A stretch of DNA of 57,742 nucleotides. Origin: Duodenibacillus sp964509205 (GTDB lineage: Bacteria > Pseudomonadota > Gammaproteobacteria > Burkholderiales > Burkholderiaceae_F). The position numbers and the translations under genes are program-made. The number at the start of each line of letters is the position of its first letter. The stretch's first letter is position 1. Shown here one piece after another: positions 42,948-52,018 of this stretch. The stretch spans positions 1 through 57,742 of the forward strand of contig CAZDVW010000013.1 in NCBI GenBank assembly GCA_964509205.1. Reading direction: 5' to 3'. Below the pieces are notes generated by a model. It was not told where the DNA came from. It worked only from the letters and a program-made list of their open reading frames with translations, and searched no databases.

Positions 42948-43468
42948 TTTTTCTATTCCTCTTTTCTAAATACAAGAATCAAACCCCAAACAGAACGACA
43001 GACTCAACTGCGATTGCATTATCTGCCCTGTTAAAGAAAGCCTTTTTTCGTCTCCAGTACGTCCGAAAACGTTCCAGACCCTTTTCATTGATTCTTGAAA
43101 GATCGGGAGCAATTATAAAATTGTTTTTAAACAATCTGACTTAAAAAGGACAAGGGAACTTCCTTTTCGGATTCCGATAATTTTTCTTCATCGGGCGTAA
43201 AAAACTCATCAACATTCGAGAAGCTGCCAGTCTGCTGGAAATCAGCATCAGTGGCTACTATCAATGGCTTCGTGTCGACCGTTATCATCGCCACGGAGTG
43301 CATCACAGCGACAGCGAATTGCTGGATTTCTGTGCCATTGCTTTTCCTTTTTTCTCCCCTCTCAGGCTCCTAATTATCGTCTGGACACAAAAATTCTTAC
43401 ATCCTTAAGACATTCACTGCTTACTGCAAAATCAATCGTCACATTACGCCTTGGGATTAAGGCTTAAA
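42948..43468. other. Intergenic region with transposase remnant
   Basis: These 521 bases lie between the PacL-like gene and lysE, both on the minus strand. They hold the promoter area of the PacL-like gene on the left and a decayed transposase fragment from 43181. No intact gene is present. The ORF at 42731-43144 is antisense and has no family likeness. Confidence 0.5.
43181..43408 (+). pseudogene. Decayed IS3-family transposase (OrfB) fragment
   Basis: An open stretch without a start codon reads KKLINIREAASLLEIS, followed by SGYYQWLRVDRY. This is the pattern of the short helix-turn-helix at the start of IS3-group OrfB proteins, where xxxLxISxSGYYxW is typical. The frame ends at 43406-43408 without the DDE catalytic region, and no terminal repeats were found. 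It is a relic of an insertion, not a working element. The family assignment is from memory of the motif. Confidence 0.45.
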
Positions 43469-44089
43469 TCAAGCGGAAAGAAGCGTAACTGCCGCCAAAG
43501 CTAAGAAAATCACGGCAGCCGTTCTGTTCATCCAAAACTGAACCTTTGGCGTGCGGAGCTTATCAGCAAGAGTTCCGGCACAAAAGGCGATACAAGAAAA
43601 AACCAATGCTGTCGCCGCCATGAAAGTGAAACCGAGAATCAACATTTCAACGGCGGTTTGCATGGAACCTGCTCCTTTCGTCACAAACTGCGGGAAAAAA
43701 GCAAGAAAGAAAATCTGAACTTTTGGATTCGTGACATTCATAATCACGCCGCGTCGAAAAAGCATGCCTGAAGACTTCGTTTCAACGGCTTTCTCTTCTC
43801 CAGCGACAGGATGCATCCAACTCATGTAAGCCAAATACAGAAGGTAGAGAGCTCCGACGATGCGGATAGACCAAAAGATCACGGGAGATGCGGCAACAAT
43901 TGCCGCAACGCCAAGAGTTGCGGCAACCGTCTGGATGGCTACGCCAACGATCAGCCCCGCCATTGTAAAAAGACCAGCGCGAACCCCATGCACTGCAGAC
44001 TGCACCAAAACAAACATATTGTCTGGTCCCGGAGCAAAAGCCAAAAGGACACTCGTCAGCACGAATGCCCAATAAACCGTCCAAGTCAT
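43469..44089 (-). CDS. LysE family amino acid exporter
   Basis: This is an inner-membrane exporter of the LysE/RhtB family. It has 206 residues and about six hydrophobic segments. The family signature FAPGPDNMFVLVQSAVHGVRAGL is near the N-terminus. The block NVTNPKVQIFFLAFFPQFV follows helix 3. Members export basic amino acids, homoserine, threonine or similar compounds, and the substrate cannot be chosen. It starts 21 bases after purL on the same strand and is likely cotranscribed with it. Confidence 0.92.
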   Translation of the reverse strand: MTWTVYWAFVLTSVLLAFAPGPDNMFVLVQSAVHGVRAGLFTMAGLIVGVAIQTVAATLGVAAIVAASPVIFWSIRIVGALYLLYLAYMSWMHPVAGEEKAVETKSSGMLFRRGVIMNVTNPKVQIFFLAFFPQFVTKGAGSMQTAVEMLILGFTFMAATALVFSCIAFCAGTLADKLRTPKVQFWMNRTAAVIFLALAAVTLLSA

Positions 44090-44110
44090 AAATGTCGTAA
44101 ATCCTCTCGA

Positions 44111-47100
44111 TTAACCAACCCAAACGCGTGCATTCTCAAAGATACGCATCCATGGACTAAATTCTTCCATCGAATCCGGATGCCAAGAGAGTTGAACGGC
44201 TCGGTGACTTCTTTCCGGATGCGGCATGATGATCGTTGCTCGACCATCTGTCGTCGTCACACTCGTCACGCCTTCCGGCGAACCATTCGGATTGAGCGGA
44301 TAAACCTCAGTTGGCTTTCCATCCCCGTCAACGTAGCGTGCCGCCACAAGGGCGAGCGTCGCATCCTCGGCCGTACGCCAAAGCACGCGTCCTTCTCCGT
44401 GCGAAGTGACAATCGGCATAGAGCTGCCCTGCATGCCTCGGAAGAAAATCGAAGGAGAATCCTCAATCCGAACCTGAGAAAGACGTCCTTCAAACTGCTC
44501 GGACTTATTTCGAACGAAATTCGGCCAATGCTCCGCTCCCGGAATCAGATCTTTCAGAAGACTGATCATCTGACACCCATTGCACACACCGAGCGTAAAC
44601 GTATCCGATCTTTCAAAGAAGCGACGGAACATGTCCGTGAGCTTCGGGTTGTAAAGAATCGTCTTCGCCCATCCGCCGCCTGCTCCTAAAACGTCACCGT
44701 AAGAGAAGCCGCCGGCAGCCGCGATCCCGCAGAATTGATCCAAGGAAAGTCGGCCGTTTAAAAGATCCGTCATGTGCAAATCCCAGACTTCAAAACCGGC
44801 ATGCATGAAGGCTGCTGCCATTTCAGTCTGAGAATTGACTCCCTGTTCGCGCAAAACAGCCATCTTCGGCTTAGCGTGATCTGAGTGGATATACGGTCCG
44901 GAAATACGTTCGCTCTCGTCAAAGGTCGTCTTAACAAAAAGACCTTTGTGCTCGTTTTCCGTCACAACGTGGAATTCACTGTCTGCACATGCCGGATTAT
45001 CACGACCGCGAGCCATTTCATGCGTCACTTCGCACCAATCTTTCATCAGCTCCGTGCGATTGACCTCGAGAAGTTTCTTGCCTGCAGCAAACACGGCAAA
45101 CTGATCGTCGAAACGCACTTCTCCAATCTCAACAAAGTACGGCGCAAGTCCCAGTGAAGCGATGCGTGATTTAATCTGCTCGAGTGCCGAATCAGCCACT
45201 TGAAGAACCGCTCCGGCCTCTTCATTAAAGAGTGCACAAAGTGCGGCAGATTGATCCGCTTCTCCGTCCACAAGTGAATCCAAGTGAATCTGAACACCGC
45301 AATGTCCGGCAAACATCATTTCTGCCAGCGTCACCGCCAGTCCGCCGTCACTGCGATCGTGGTAGGCGTAAAGAACCTTATCCTTGGCCAACTGCCGAAC
45401 CAGAGAAACAAAATTTTTCAGCGCCTTTGCATCCGTCATGTCCGGGCAGACGCTTCCGAAGTTCTGAAGAACTTGAGCCAAAATGGATCCGCCCATGCGG
45501 CATTTCTTGGCTCCAAAGTCAAAGGCAATCAATTTGCTCGGTTTATCGCGCAATTGCGGCGTAATGCTCAACCGAACATCCGAAACAGGCGCGGCGGCAG
45601 AAACGATCAGAGAAACGGGACTCGTCACTGTCTTGTCGACCCCATTCTCACTCCAAGATGTTCTCATTGAGCAGGAGTCTTTTCCAACCGGAATTGAAAC
45701 GCCGAGAGCCTGGCAGTAGTCACTCGCTGCCTGAACGGCACTGTAAAGTTTTGCGTCTTCTCCGTCTGCACCGCAAGCGGCCATCCAGTTGGCGGAAAGT
45801 TTCACAAAACGCAGATCGATATCAGCGGCAACAATATTTGTAACGGCTTCCGTAATAGCCATGCGAGAAGCGGCGGCAGAATCGATCACGGCAACCGGTG
45901 TTCGTTCGCCAATGGCCATTGCTTCACCGCGATATCCGGAAAAACTGATATTTGTCACAGCACAGTCGGCCACCGGAACTTGCCAAGGTCCGACCATTTG
46001 ATCACGCGTAACAAGGCCCCCGACGCTGCGATCCGCGATCGTGACCAAAAAACTCTTGTTTGCCACCGTCGGGTGACGAAGAACTTTGGAAAGTGCCTCT
46101 TTAAGGTTTACGCCCCGTGAATCAAACGGCGTCAAAACAGGTGCAACAGACCGCACATTTCGAACCATTCTTGGCGGCTTTCCGAGTAGCACGTCCATCG
46201 GCATCTCAACGGCTCTTGGCTCTCCCGTCCTGCCTTCTACGACGAGCATGCCGTCCTCGCTGATAACACCCAAAACAGCATACGGACAGCGTTCTCGCTT
46301 ACAGAAAGCATCAAATGTCTTAAGCGACTCAGGGGCAATAGCCAACGAATACCGTTCCTGACTTTCATTGCTCCAAATCTCAAGCGGACTCATGCCCTTT
46401 TCTTCCACAGGCACTGCTTCCAAGGAAAGACGTGCGCCGTGTCCGGACAAATCTGCAAGTTCCGGCATGGCATTTGAGAGACCGCCGGCACCGATGTCAT
46501 GAATGGCAAGGATGGGATTTAACGCTCCCGATGCCCAACAGCGGTCAATCACCTCCTGGGCACGCCGTTCCATCTCAGGATTACCTCGTTGCACGCTGTC
46601 GAAATCAAGGCTTTCTGAGTTAGCGCCGGAATTCATCGAACTGGCCGCTCCTCCGCCCAAACCAATTCGCATTCCCGGACCGCCGAGAACAATCATGAGA
46701 GTCCCGGGCTTCAACGTGTGCTTGTTTGTTTGATCCGAACGAATGTTTCCGATGCCTCCGGCAAGCATGATCGGCTTATGGTAACCGTAGCGCGTTGCTC
46801 CGATTCGTGCTTCAAAAGCACGGAAATATCCCAAAATATTAGGGCGACCAAACTCATTGTTGAATGCGGCCGCTCCAATCGGCCCCTCGGTCATAATGGA
46901 GCGGGCCGATGCAATGCGTCCCGGGGCACCGTATTTTTCAGCGCTCTGCCCTTCCGGGGTTTTCGTCGTATCGCGGTCGTTCTCCCAATCCTGCTCGTGT
47001 CCTTTCAAATTAAGGGCTGAAACTGAGAACCCGCACAAACCCGCCTTCGGGCGCGCCCCTCTTCCCGTTGCTCCCTCATCACGAATTTCACCTCCTGACC

Positions 47101-48067
47101 CCGTCGCTGCTCCCGGGAAAGGACATATCGCCGTCGGATGATTGTGCGTTTCCACTTTAAAGACCGTAAAGGCGGGCTCCAAAACTTCCGAAAACGTCAA
47201 CCCGAACGGATCGTCCGAGGTCGGACGCGTATACAGTCTCGGTACCGTTGGCCCCTCAAAAACAGCTGAATTATCCGAATAGGCAACCACAGTTCCCTGA
47301 GGAGCCGCCTTGTGCGTCTCACGGATCAGTTGAAACAGCGATTTCTCTTTAGCAACGTCGTCAATCGTAAATTGAGCATTGAAAATTTTGTGTCTGCAGT
47401 GCTCCGAATTCGCCTGAGCAAACATCATGAGTTCAACGTCTGTCGGATTGCGGTTCTGCGCTTTAAAAGCATTGACGAGATACTCAATCTCCTGCTCCGA
47501 AAGGGCAAGTCCCATCTCAATATTGGCCTTCGCAAGCGCCTCGCTTCCGCCCGACAGAATGTCTACAGTTGCCATGGGCTTGCCTTGAACGTCCGCAAAG
47601 ATCTGTTCGGCGGCTTCTTTCGGGTCAAGCACCGTTTCAGTCATTCGATCGCTTAAGAAAGCGGCGATCGCTTTTTTTGCATCGGCATCAACCGTCGCTG
47701 TCTTTTCTAACTGAATGTTAAAAAGAACAACTCGCTCAATGCGGCGAACAGCGGCAAGACCGCAGTTGTGCGCAATATCTGTTGCCTTACTCGACCAGGG
47801 ACTGATCGTTCCGAGTCTCGGAGCCACAAGCAAAGAAAGATCGGCGGGAACATCCGACGCATCAAATCCGTAATCAAGAAGTGCCCGCAGACACGCTTCT
47901 TCTTTCTGATCAAGCGGTCTCTCGGTCAGGACAAAATGCTTAAATCGAGCGCTCACTGACTGTATCGACGGGTTAATCGCCTTAAGTCCAGCTAGTACTC
48001 GTTCAGAACGAAACGCAGAAAGAGCACTGGAACCAGAAATTTCCAAAATCACTTCATCTTTTCGCAT
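44111..48067 (-). CDS. purL: Phosphoribosylformylglycinamidine synthase
   Basis: PurL catalyses the fourth step of purine synthesis, the ATP-dependent amidation of FGAR to FGAM using glutamine. The single-chain form of 1318 residues contains an N-terminal PurS-like domain, two AIR-synthase-like halves (ETHNHPTAICPFPGAATGSGGEIRDEGATGRGA; GKDSCSMRTSW; YHDRSDGGLAV), and a C-terminal glutaminase. The nucleophile Cys is in LGVCNGCQMI and the His/Glu pair in PHPERS. ATG 48067 is preferred over the TTG at 48100 because AAAGGC lies before it and MRKDEVILEISG begins the recognisable domain. It is followed after 21 bases by lysE. Confidence 0.96.
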   Translation of the reverse strand: MRKDEVILEISGSSALSAFRSERVLAGLKAINPSIQSVSARFKHFVLTERPLDQKEEACLRALLDYGFDASDVPADLSLLVAPRLGTISPWSSKATDIAHNCGLAAVRRIERVVLFNIQLEKTATVDADAKKAIAAFLSDRMTETVLDPKEAAEQIFADVQGKPMATVDILSGGSEALAKANIEMGLALSEQEIEYLVNAFKAQNRNPTDVELMMFAQANSEHCRHKIFNAQFTIDDVAKEKSLFQLIRETHKAAPQGTVVAYSDNSAVFEGPTVPRLYTRPTSDDPFGLTFSEVLEPAFTVFKVETHNHPTAICPFPGAATGSGGEIRDEGATGRGARPKAGLCGFSVSALNLKGHEQDWENDRDTTKTPEGQSAEKYGAPGRIASARSIMTEGPIGAAAFNNEFGRPNILGYFRAFEARIGATRYGYHKPIMLAGGIGNIRSDQTNKHTLKPGTLMIVLGGPGMRIGLGGGAASSMNSGANSESLDFDSVQRGNPEMERRAQEVIDRCWASGALNPILAIHDIGAGGLSNAMPELADLSGHGARLSLEAVPVEEKGMSPLEIWSNESQERYSLAIAPESLKTFDAFCKRERCPYAVLGVISEDGMLVVEGRTGEPRAVEMPMDVLLGKPPRMVRNVRSVAPVLTPFDSRGVNLKEALSKVLRHPTVANKSFLVTIADRSVGGLVTRDQMVGPWQVPVADCAVTNISFSGYRGEAMAIGERTPVAVIDSAAASRMAITEAVTNIVAADIDLRFVKLSANWMAACGADGEDAKLYSAVQAASDYCQALGVSIPVGKDSCSMRTSWSENGVDKTVTSPVSLIVSAAAPVSDVRLSITPQLRDKPSKLIAFDFGAKKCRMGGSILAQVLQNFGSVCPDMTDAKALKNFVSLVRQLAKDKVLYAYHDRSDGGLAVTLAEMMFAGHCGVQIHLDSLVDGEADQSAALCALFNEEAGAVLQVADSALEQIKSRIASLGLAPYFVEIGEVRFDDQFAVFAAGKKLLEVNRTELMKDWCEVTHEMARGRDNPACADSEFHVVTENEHKGLFVKTTFDESERISGPYIHSDHAKPKMAVLREQGVNSQTEMAAAFMHAGFEVWDLHMTDLLNGRLSLDQFCGIAAAGGFSYGDVLGAGGGWAKTILYNPKLTDMFRRFFERSDTFTLGVCNGCQMISLLKDLIPGAEHWPNFVRNKSEQFEGRLSQVRIEDSPSIFFRGMQGSSMPIVTSHGEGRVLWRTAEDATLALVAARYVDGDGKPTEVYPLNPNGSPEGVTSVTTTDGRATIIMPHPERSHRAVQLSWHPDSMEEFSPWMRIFENARVWVG

Positions 48068-48474
48068 ATTTGCCTTTACGGTTTCTATTGTCGACAACAA
48101 CAGAACAAATGATTATCCAATCCTAAAACGAGCCAAGCGAATCTGCCTCAAAATTTGGCAGTCCCTTCCAAACTCGACAAATCCGAAGTCATTTTACCTG
48201 TTCTGCCTTTCAGTCTCGATTCCTCAAGAGGCAACTGCCATTTTTCGTGAAAAATTTACAACCAACTCTTTTCGATTCGTTTCGTCGTCTCCTCAAAAGA
48301 AGCAACGTCGCAAAGTCACGTTGTCAGCTAACTGAAAAAAGTATCGGTTCGGAGAATCTTGGCTACCCTATTCTTTGAGACCGAGAAGACGCCAAATGAC
48401 TAAACCACTAAAATGCGGAAAACGTTGAGTCAGCCAGACTGCGAATCCAACAATACTTACCGCTTTTAACACTT
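48068..48474. other. Divergent purL / nnr intergenic region
   Basis: Just over 400 bases without a gene. It must hold the promoters of purL (minus) and nnr (plus). The only structure noticed is a short CTGCC/GGCAG hairpin (48150-48168). I saw no convincing purine-regulator operator, riboswitch or strong promoter, and nnr has no clear Shine-Dalgarno. Confidence 0.35.
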
Positions 48475-49941
48475 ATGAGCCAGCAAATCCTTAACTTAGA
48501 AGAACTCCGCACACTCGAATCACGCTATGCCAAACAACTTCCCGACGGTGAACTCATGCGACGTGCCGGAACGGTTTTGGCCGAAGAAATCGCTGCCGTG
48601 ACTCCTGAAGGCGGCCACATTGTGTTTGTCTGCGGACCGGGCAACAACGGCGGAGACGGCTTTACCGCCGCCAGACTTCTCAAGAGCCGAGGATTCAAAG
48701 TGACTTGTGCGCTCATCGGCTGTGAAAAACCAAAAACAGCAGACGCCCTTGCTGCCTTTTTAGCCTGGGAAAGTGCGGGCGGATTGACAATTTCCGATCC
48801 TTACAACGCCGACAAGGCTGACACGGTCGTTGACGGACTGCTCGGAATCGGAATTAACACCCCTTTGAAAGGCGACATTCTGGATGCCGCCATGTGGTTT
48901 AATGAGCGTCAAGCTGTGCATATCAGCATCGACATTCCGTCTGGTCTTAACCCGATGACTGGAAACTGGGTCGGATCCATCAAGGGGTGCCGTGCCGACG
49001 TCACTGTGTCGATGTTTGCTCCCAAGGCAGGTTGCTTTATGAACGACGGAGCGGATGCGGCCGGGCGCATCATCGTTCACGAACTCGACATTTCCGTGCC
49101 TCTGACTCAGGTGGGCCTGATTGAAAAAGAGGATTTCCGACATTTGCTCGAAAAGCGCCCGAACAATTCGCATAAAGGCATTTTCGGTCATGTCGCCGTC
49201 ATTGGAGGAGAAACAGGAACCGTCGGCGCTGCCTATTTAGCCGCCCGTGCCGCCTTAAAACTCGGAGCCGGGCGTGTGACTTGTGAATTGCTCTCGGCCA
49301 ATGCCCCCGTTGTTGATCCGCTCTTTCCCGAGTTGATGTTTGCGGCCACCCCCGTCGATTTGACACAAACAAGCTGCAACGTCATCGGATGCGGAATGGG
49401 TTTCTCGGAGAAAGCCATTCACCGACTTGAAGCGGCCATTGCAGCCGATGTTCCGCTCGTCATTGATGCCGATGCGCTGCGTCTTCTTGCGGAAAACCAA
49501 AAACTTCAGGATGCCGTCCTGTCCCGCCGTGCTCACACGGTGATCACTCCACATCCTGCCGAGGCAGCTGCACTGCTTCACAGATCTGTTGACAAAATCT
49601 TAGAAGACCGCATCAGCGCCGCCAGGGAACTTGCCGTTCAAACCGGTGCCATTACCGTTTTGAAAGGCGCAGGCTCGGTTGTTGCGCTTCGCAGTTCCAG
49701 GACATGGGTCAATCCGACAGGAAACGCCTGCCTTGCAACGGCCGGTTCCGGTGACGTTTTAGCCGGCATGATAGGTGCTGTATTTGCTCAAGGCTTTGAT
49801 CTCGTTACATCCGTACTGAGTGCCGTGTGGTTACACGGTCAGAGCGTACAGGGACGGCTTGCCGGCGTCACTGCAAGCGATATTGCACCGCTGTCGGCCT
49901 CTTTGCTTGAGACGCTACGCAGAAAAAACATGGAAAAATGA
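48475..49941 (+). CDS. nnr: Bifunctional NAD(P)HX epimerase / ADP-dependent dehydratase
   Basis: This enzyme repairs hydrated NAD(P)H: the N-terminal half epimerises NAD(P)HX and the C-terminal half dehydrates it using ADP. The 488 residues contain a YjeF_N domain (LMRRAG, FVCGPGNNGGDGFTAARLL, DGLLGIGINTPLKGD, SIDIPSGLNP) and a ribokinase-like domain (NSHKGIFGHVAVIGGETG, VIDADALRLL, VITPHPAEAAALL, TAGSGDVLAGMIGAVFAQG). Both halves look complete. It is transcribed divergently from purL. Confidence 0.95.
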   Translation: MSQQILNLEELRTLESRYAKQLPDGELMRRAGTVLAEEIAAVTPEGGHIVFVCGPGNNGGDGFTAARLLKSRGFKVTCALIGCEKPKTADALAAFLAWESAGGLTISDPYNADKADTVVDGLLGIGINTPLKGDILDAAMWFNERQAVHISIDIPSGLNPMTGNWVGSIKGCRADVTVSMFAPKAGCFMNDGADAAGRIIVHELDISVPLTQVGLIEKEDFRHLLEKRPNNSHKGIFGHVAVIGGETGTVGAAYLAARAALKLGAGRVTCELLSANAPVVDPLFPELMFAATPVDLTQTSCNVIGCGMGFSEKAIHRLEAAIAADVPLVIDADALRLLAENQKLQDAVLSRRAHTVITPHPAEAAALLHRSVDKILEDRISAARELAVQTGAITVLKGAGSVVALRSSRTWVNPTGNACLATAGSGDVLAGMIGAVFAQGFDLVTSVLSAVWLHGQSVQGRLAGVTASDIAPLSASLLETLRRKNMEK

Positions 49942-50084
49942 GCCTCTCGTTGTCATAAAAAGGCGTTCCGTTTTTTAAACTTTGTTGCAATTCAGTTCGA
50001 TCTTTCCCATTACTCTTGCGTCGAATCAAAGACCATGCGGGAGCAATCGGTTTAGCATCACGAAAAACTGAGGAGTCGTTTTAT

Positions 50085-50936
50085 ATGCCTACCATCGCCG
50101 ACGGATTTCAGTTGGCCAACCATGTCTTCATTCCTTGCATAGGACTTGGAACCCGACAACTGCAAGCCTCACAAGAACTTGAGGAAACGCTTGCTCGTGC
50201 AATCGAAGTCGGTTACCGTCGTTTCGACACAGCCAGTGCCTACGGCAATGAACGCTGTCTTGGCAAAATCATCAACGAGTCGGGCGTCGACCGTTCTGAG
50301 TTTTTCATTTCGAGCAAGCTTTGGGTAACGGATCGAGGCTATAAAGACGTTTTTGCTGCACTGGACAGAACTCTCGAAGCTTTGCATTCTGATTATCTGG
50401 ATCTGTACATGATTCATTGGCCGGAAACACACGGCGACCCGATTGCATGGCAAAGCATCAACACGGGAACGTGGCGAGCGATGGAAGAAATTTATAAAAG
50501 CGGGAAAGTACGCAGCATCGGCGTCTGTAATTTTCTGACGCATCACCTCATTCCCTTGCTGGCGCGCGCCAACATCGCCCCGATGGTTAATCAATTGGAG
50601 TTCCATCCCGGTTATTGGCAGAAAGACACCGTCGAATTCTGTCAAAGCCACGGAATTCACGTCTCGGCCTCAGAGCCTCTTGGTCGTTGCGATGTTCTTC
50701 CGGACCCCGCCATTCAAAGCATTGCAAAAAATCGTTCGGCGAGTGCGGCACAGGTCTCGCTGCGCTGGTGTTTGCAACACGGCGTTTCTGCCCTTCCGAG
50801 AACTTTGAACACCGAAGACCTAGACGAATACAAGAATCTCTTCGGCTTCAAACTCAATCTGCGAGAAATGCAGACCATCGATAATTTGCCGCTGTCGTGT
50901 TTTTCCGGCCTGGATCCCGACCACGTCTCGTTTTAA
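50085..50936 (+). CDS. Aldo-keto reductase
   Basis: This NAD(P)H-dependent carbonyl reductase has the (beta/alpha)8 fold. ATG 50085 (283 residues) is preferred because GAGGAG lies 10 bases before it. Catalytic Asp and Tyr are in RRFDTASAYGNE, Lys in ISSKLWV, and His in YMIHWPE. The cofactor-binding end includes LPRTLNTEDLDEY. It resembles the prokaryotic 2,5-diketo-gluconate reductase-like AKR5 group, but substrates vary. Its stop codon overlaps the stop of the convergent membrane-protein gene by a few bases. Confidence 0.92.
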   Translation: MPTIADGFQLANHVFIPCIGLGTRQLQASQELEETLARAIEVGYRRFDTASAYGNERCLGKIINESGVDRSEFFISSKLWVTDRGYKDVFAALDRTLEALHSDYLDLYMIHWPETHGDPIAWQSINTGTWRAMEEIYKSGKVRSIGVCNFLTHHLIPLLARANIAPMVNQLEFHPGYWQKDTVEFCQSHGIHVSASEPLGRCDVLPDPAIQSIAKNRSASAAQVSLRWCLQHGVSALPRTLNTEDLDEYKNLFGFKLNLREMQTIDNLPLSCFSGLDPDHVSF

Positions 50937-51487
50937 GTGATTGCCGTCGCAATACGACGTCCTCTCTTCGTTCCGTACGTGAGAGCCGCTCTGGGAGAAA
51001 GCGTTAAATAGGCTGTCCATCCGATGGCCCAGATAAAGATTTCTGTCAGAGCGAGAGTCGAGGAAATAAGCGAGAAGTACCAGTTCTCAACCAAAACAGC
51101 GACAGGCCCCATCAGCCAAAGAAGGATGACGACTGAAGCAAGAGCAGCCGGCGTCCGATTTGTGATCAAAATAAAAAGCATGGCAATGCCTAATGCAGCC
51201 TGAATGAAAAAAGGGCCGACGGAAACAACCGCGGCAAAGAAATTCTCACCTAAACCTATTTTTTCCCAAGGCATGCTTCCGGCTGCAAGAACCCCCTGAT
51301 AAAGCAGCCTTTCTGTGACGGCAACTTGTCCGATTAGAAAGACAACCATCCAACCGCCGAACCCGCTCTTAAAGCGAGAACTTTCAAATCGCGGTCCGGT
51401 TGTTCTGGCCCACAGCAGCAAAAAAAACGACGGAACTGCGACTGCCGCTGCAATCAGCACGATTCCGAGAATCATTTGCACAGACAT
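50933..51487 (-). CDS. Membrane protein overlapping cadR (DUF2569-like)
   Basis: From ATG 51487, supported by GGAGGG just upstream, the protein has 184 residues and about four hydrophobic segments (MILGIVLIAAAVAVPSFFLLL; GGWMVVFLIGQVAV; FFIQAALGIAMLFILIT; IFIWAIGWTAYLTLS). The GGW block and the ending AYLTLSPRAALTYGT suggest DUF2569, but this is a weak memory-based match. Its start lies inside the cadR coding end (16-base overlap), so it is translated from the cadR message and should be expressed when the metal regulon is active. A role in metal handling is inference. Confidence 0.7.
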   Translation of the reverse strand: MSVQMILGIVLIAAAVAVPSFFLLLWARTTGPRFESSRFKSGFGGWMVVFLIGQVAVTERLLYQGVLAAGSMPWEKIGLGENFFAAVVSVGPFFIQAALGIAMLFILITNRTPAALASVVILLWLMGPVAVLVENWYFSLISSTLALTEIFIWAIGWTAYLTLSPRAALTYGTKRGRRIATAIT

Positions 51488-51927
51488 CCGTTTCCCTCCT
51501 TTATCCGGTCTTCGCAATGGCAATGACCTTCATGAGCATCCTCATTGAGCCCGACCAGAATTCCGCACGGACTCTTTTCATGCATCCCTGAACAACGAGC
51601 AGACAAGGCCAATAGATGTTTTCTCAACACCTTAAGTTTGGCAATGCGCTCGTCAACGAGCTTCACTTGCCGAGCAATGAGGGCATGGACGCCGGCTGCT
51701 TGCTCGCTGTCGTTGGCATCACAACGAATCAGCGTTTTGATATCGGCAAGCGGCATATCAAGCGAGCGGCAGTGATGAATAAAATTCAACTGCTCCAAAT
51801 GAACTGTGGAATAAAGACGATAGTTGTTTTCCAACCGTTTTGCCGGATCAATCAATCCCTCTTTTTCGTAAAAACGAATCGCCTCAACGCTAATTCCCGA
51901 GCGCAAAGAAAGTTCTCCGATCTTCAT
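51472..51927 (-). CDS. cadR: CadR-type MerR-family heavy-metal regulator
   Basis: This MerR-type activator of the divergent cadmium/lead/zinc ATPase gene has 151 residues. A helix-turn-helix with AIRFYEKEGLI and NNYRLYS is followed by a dimerisation helix and a metal site. The triad Cys is visible in LIRCD, then CSGMHEKSPCGIL, as in CadR/PbrR. A Cys/His-rich tail (AHEGHCHCEDRIKEGNGCLCK) follows, as in CadR. The gene overlaps the following membrane-protein gene by 16 bases and diverges from cadA across a 91-base region holding its operator. Confidence 0.93.
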   Translation of the reverse strand: MKIGELSLRSGISVEAIRFYEKEGLIDPAKRLENNYRLYSTVHLEQLNFIHHCRSLDMPLADIKTLIRCDANDSEQAAGVHALIARQVKLVDERIAKLKVLRKHLLALSARCSGMHEKSPCGILVGLNEDAHEGHCHCEDRIKEGNGCLCK

Positions 51928-51952
51928 ACGTCCTCCTTGTTTGCATTCTAAC

Positions 51953-51983
51953 TTGACTCTGTAGTTGCTTTAGGGTTTTAAAT
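51953..51983 (+). promoter_or_regulatory. MerR-family promoter/operator for cadA
   Basis: TTGACT (51953-51958) and TTAAAT (51978-51983) are separated by 19 bases, the overlong spacer that MerR activators correct. Between them lies an interrupted dyad, CTCTGTAG ... CTTTAGGG (51957-51975), like that in CadR, PbrR and ZntR promoters. It drives cadA and lies between divergent cadR and cadA. Confidence 0.88.
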
Positions 51984-52018
51984 ACACTCCGAAACCATTT
52001 TTTACAAAGGAAACAGGC

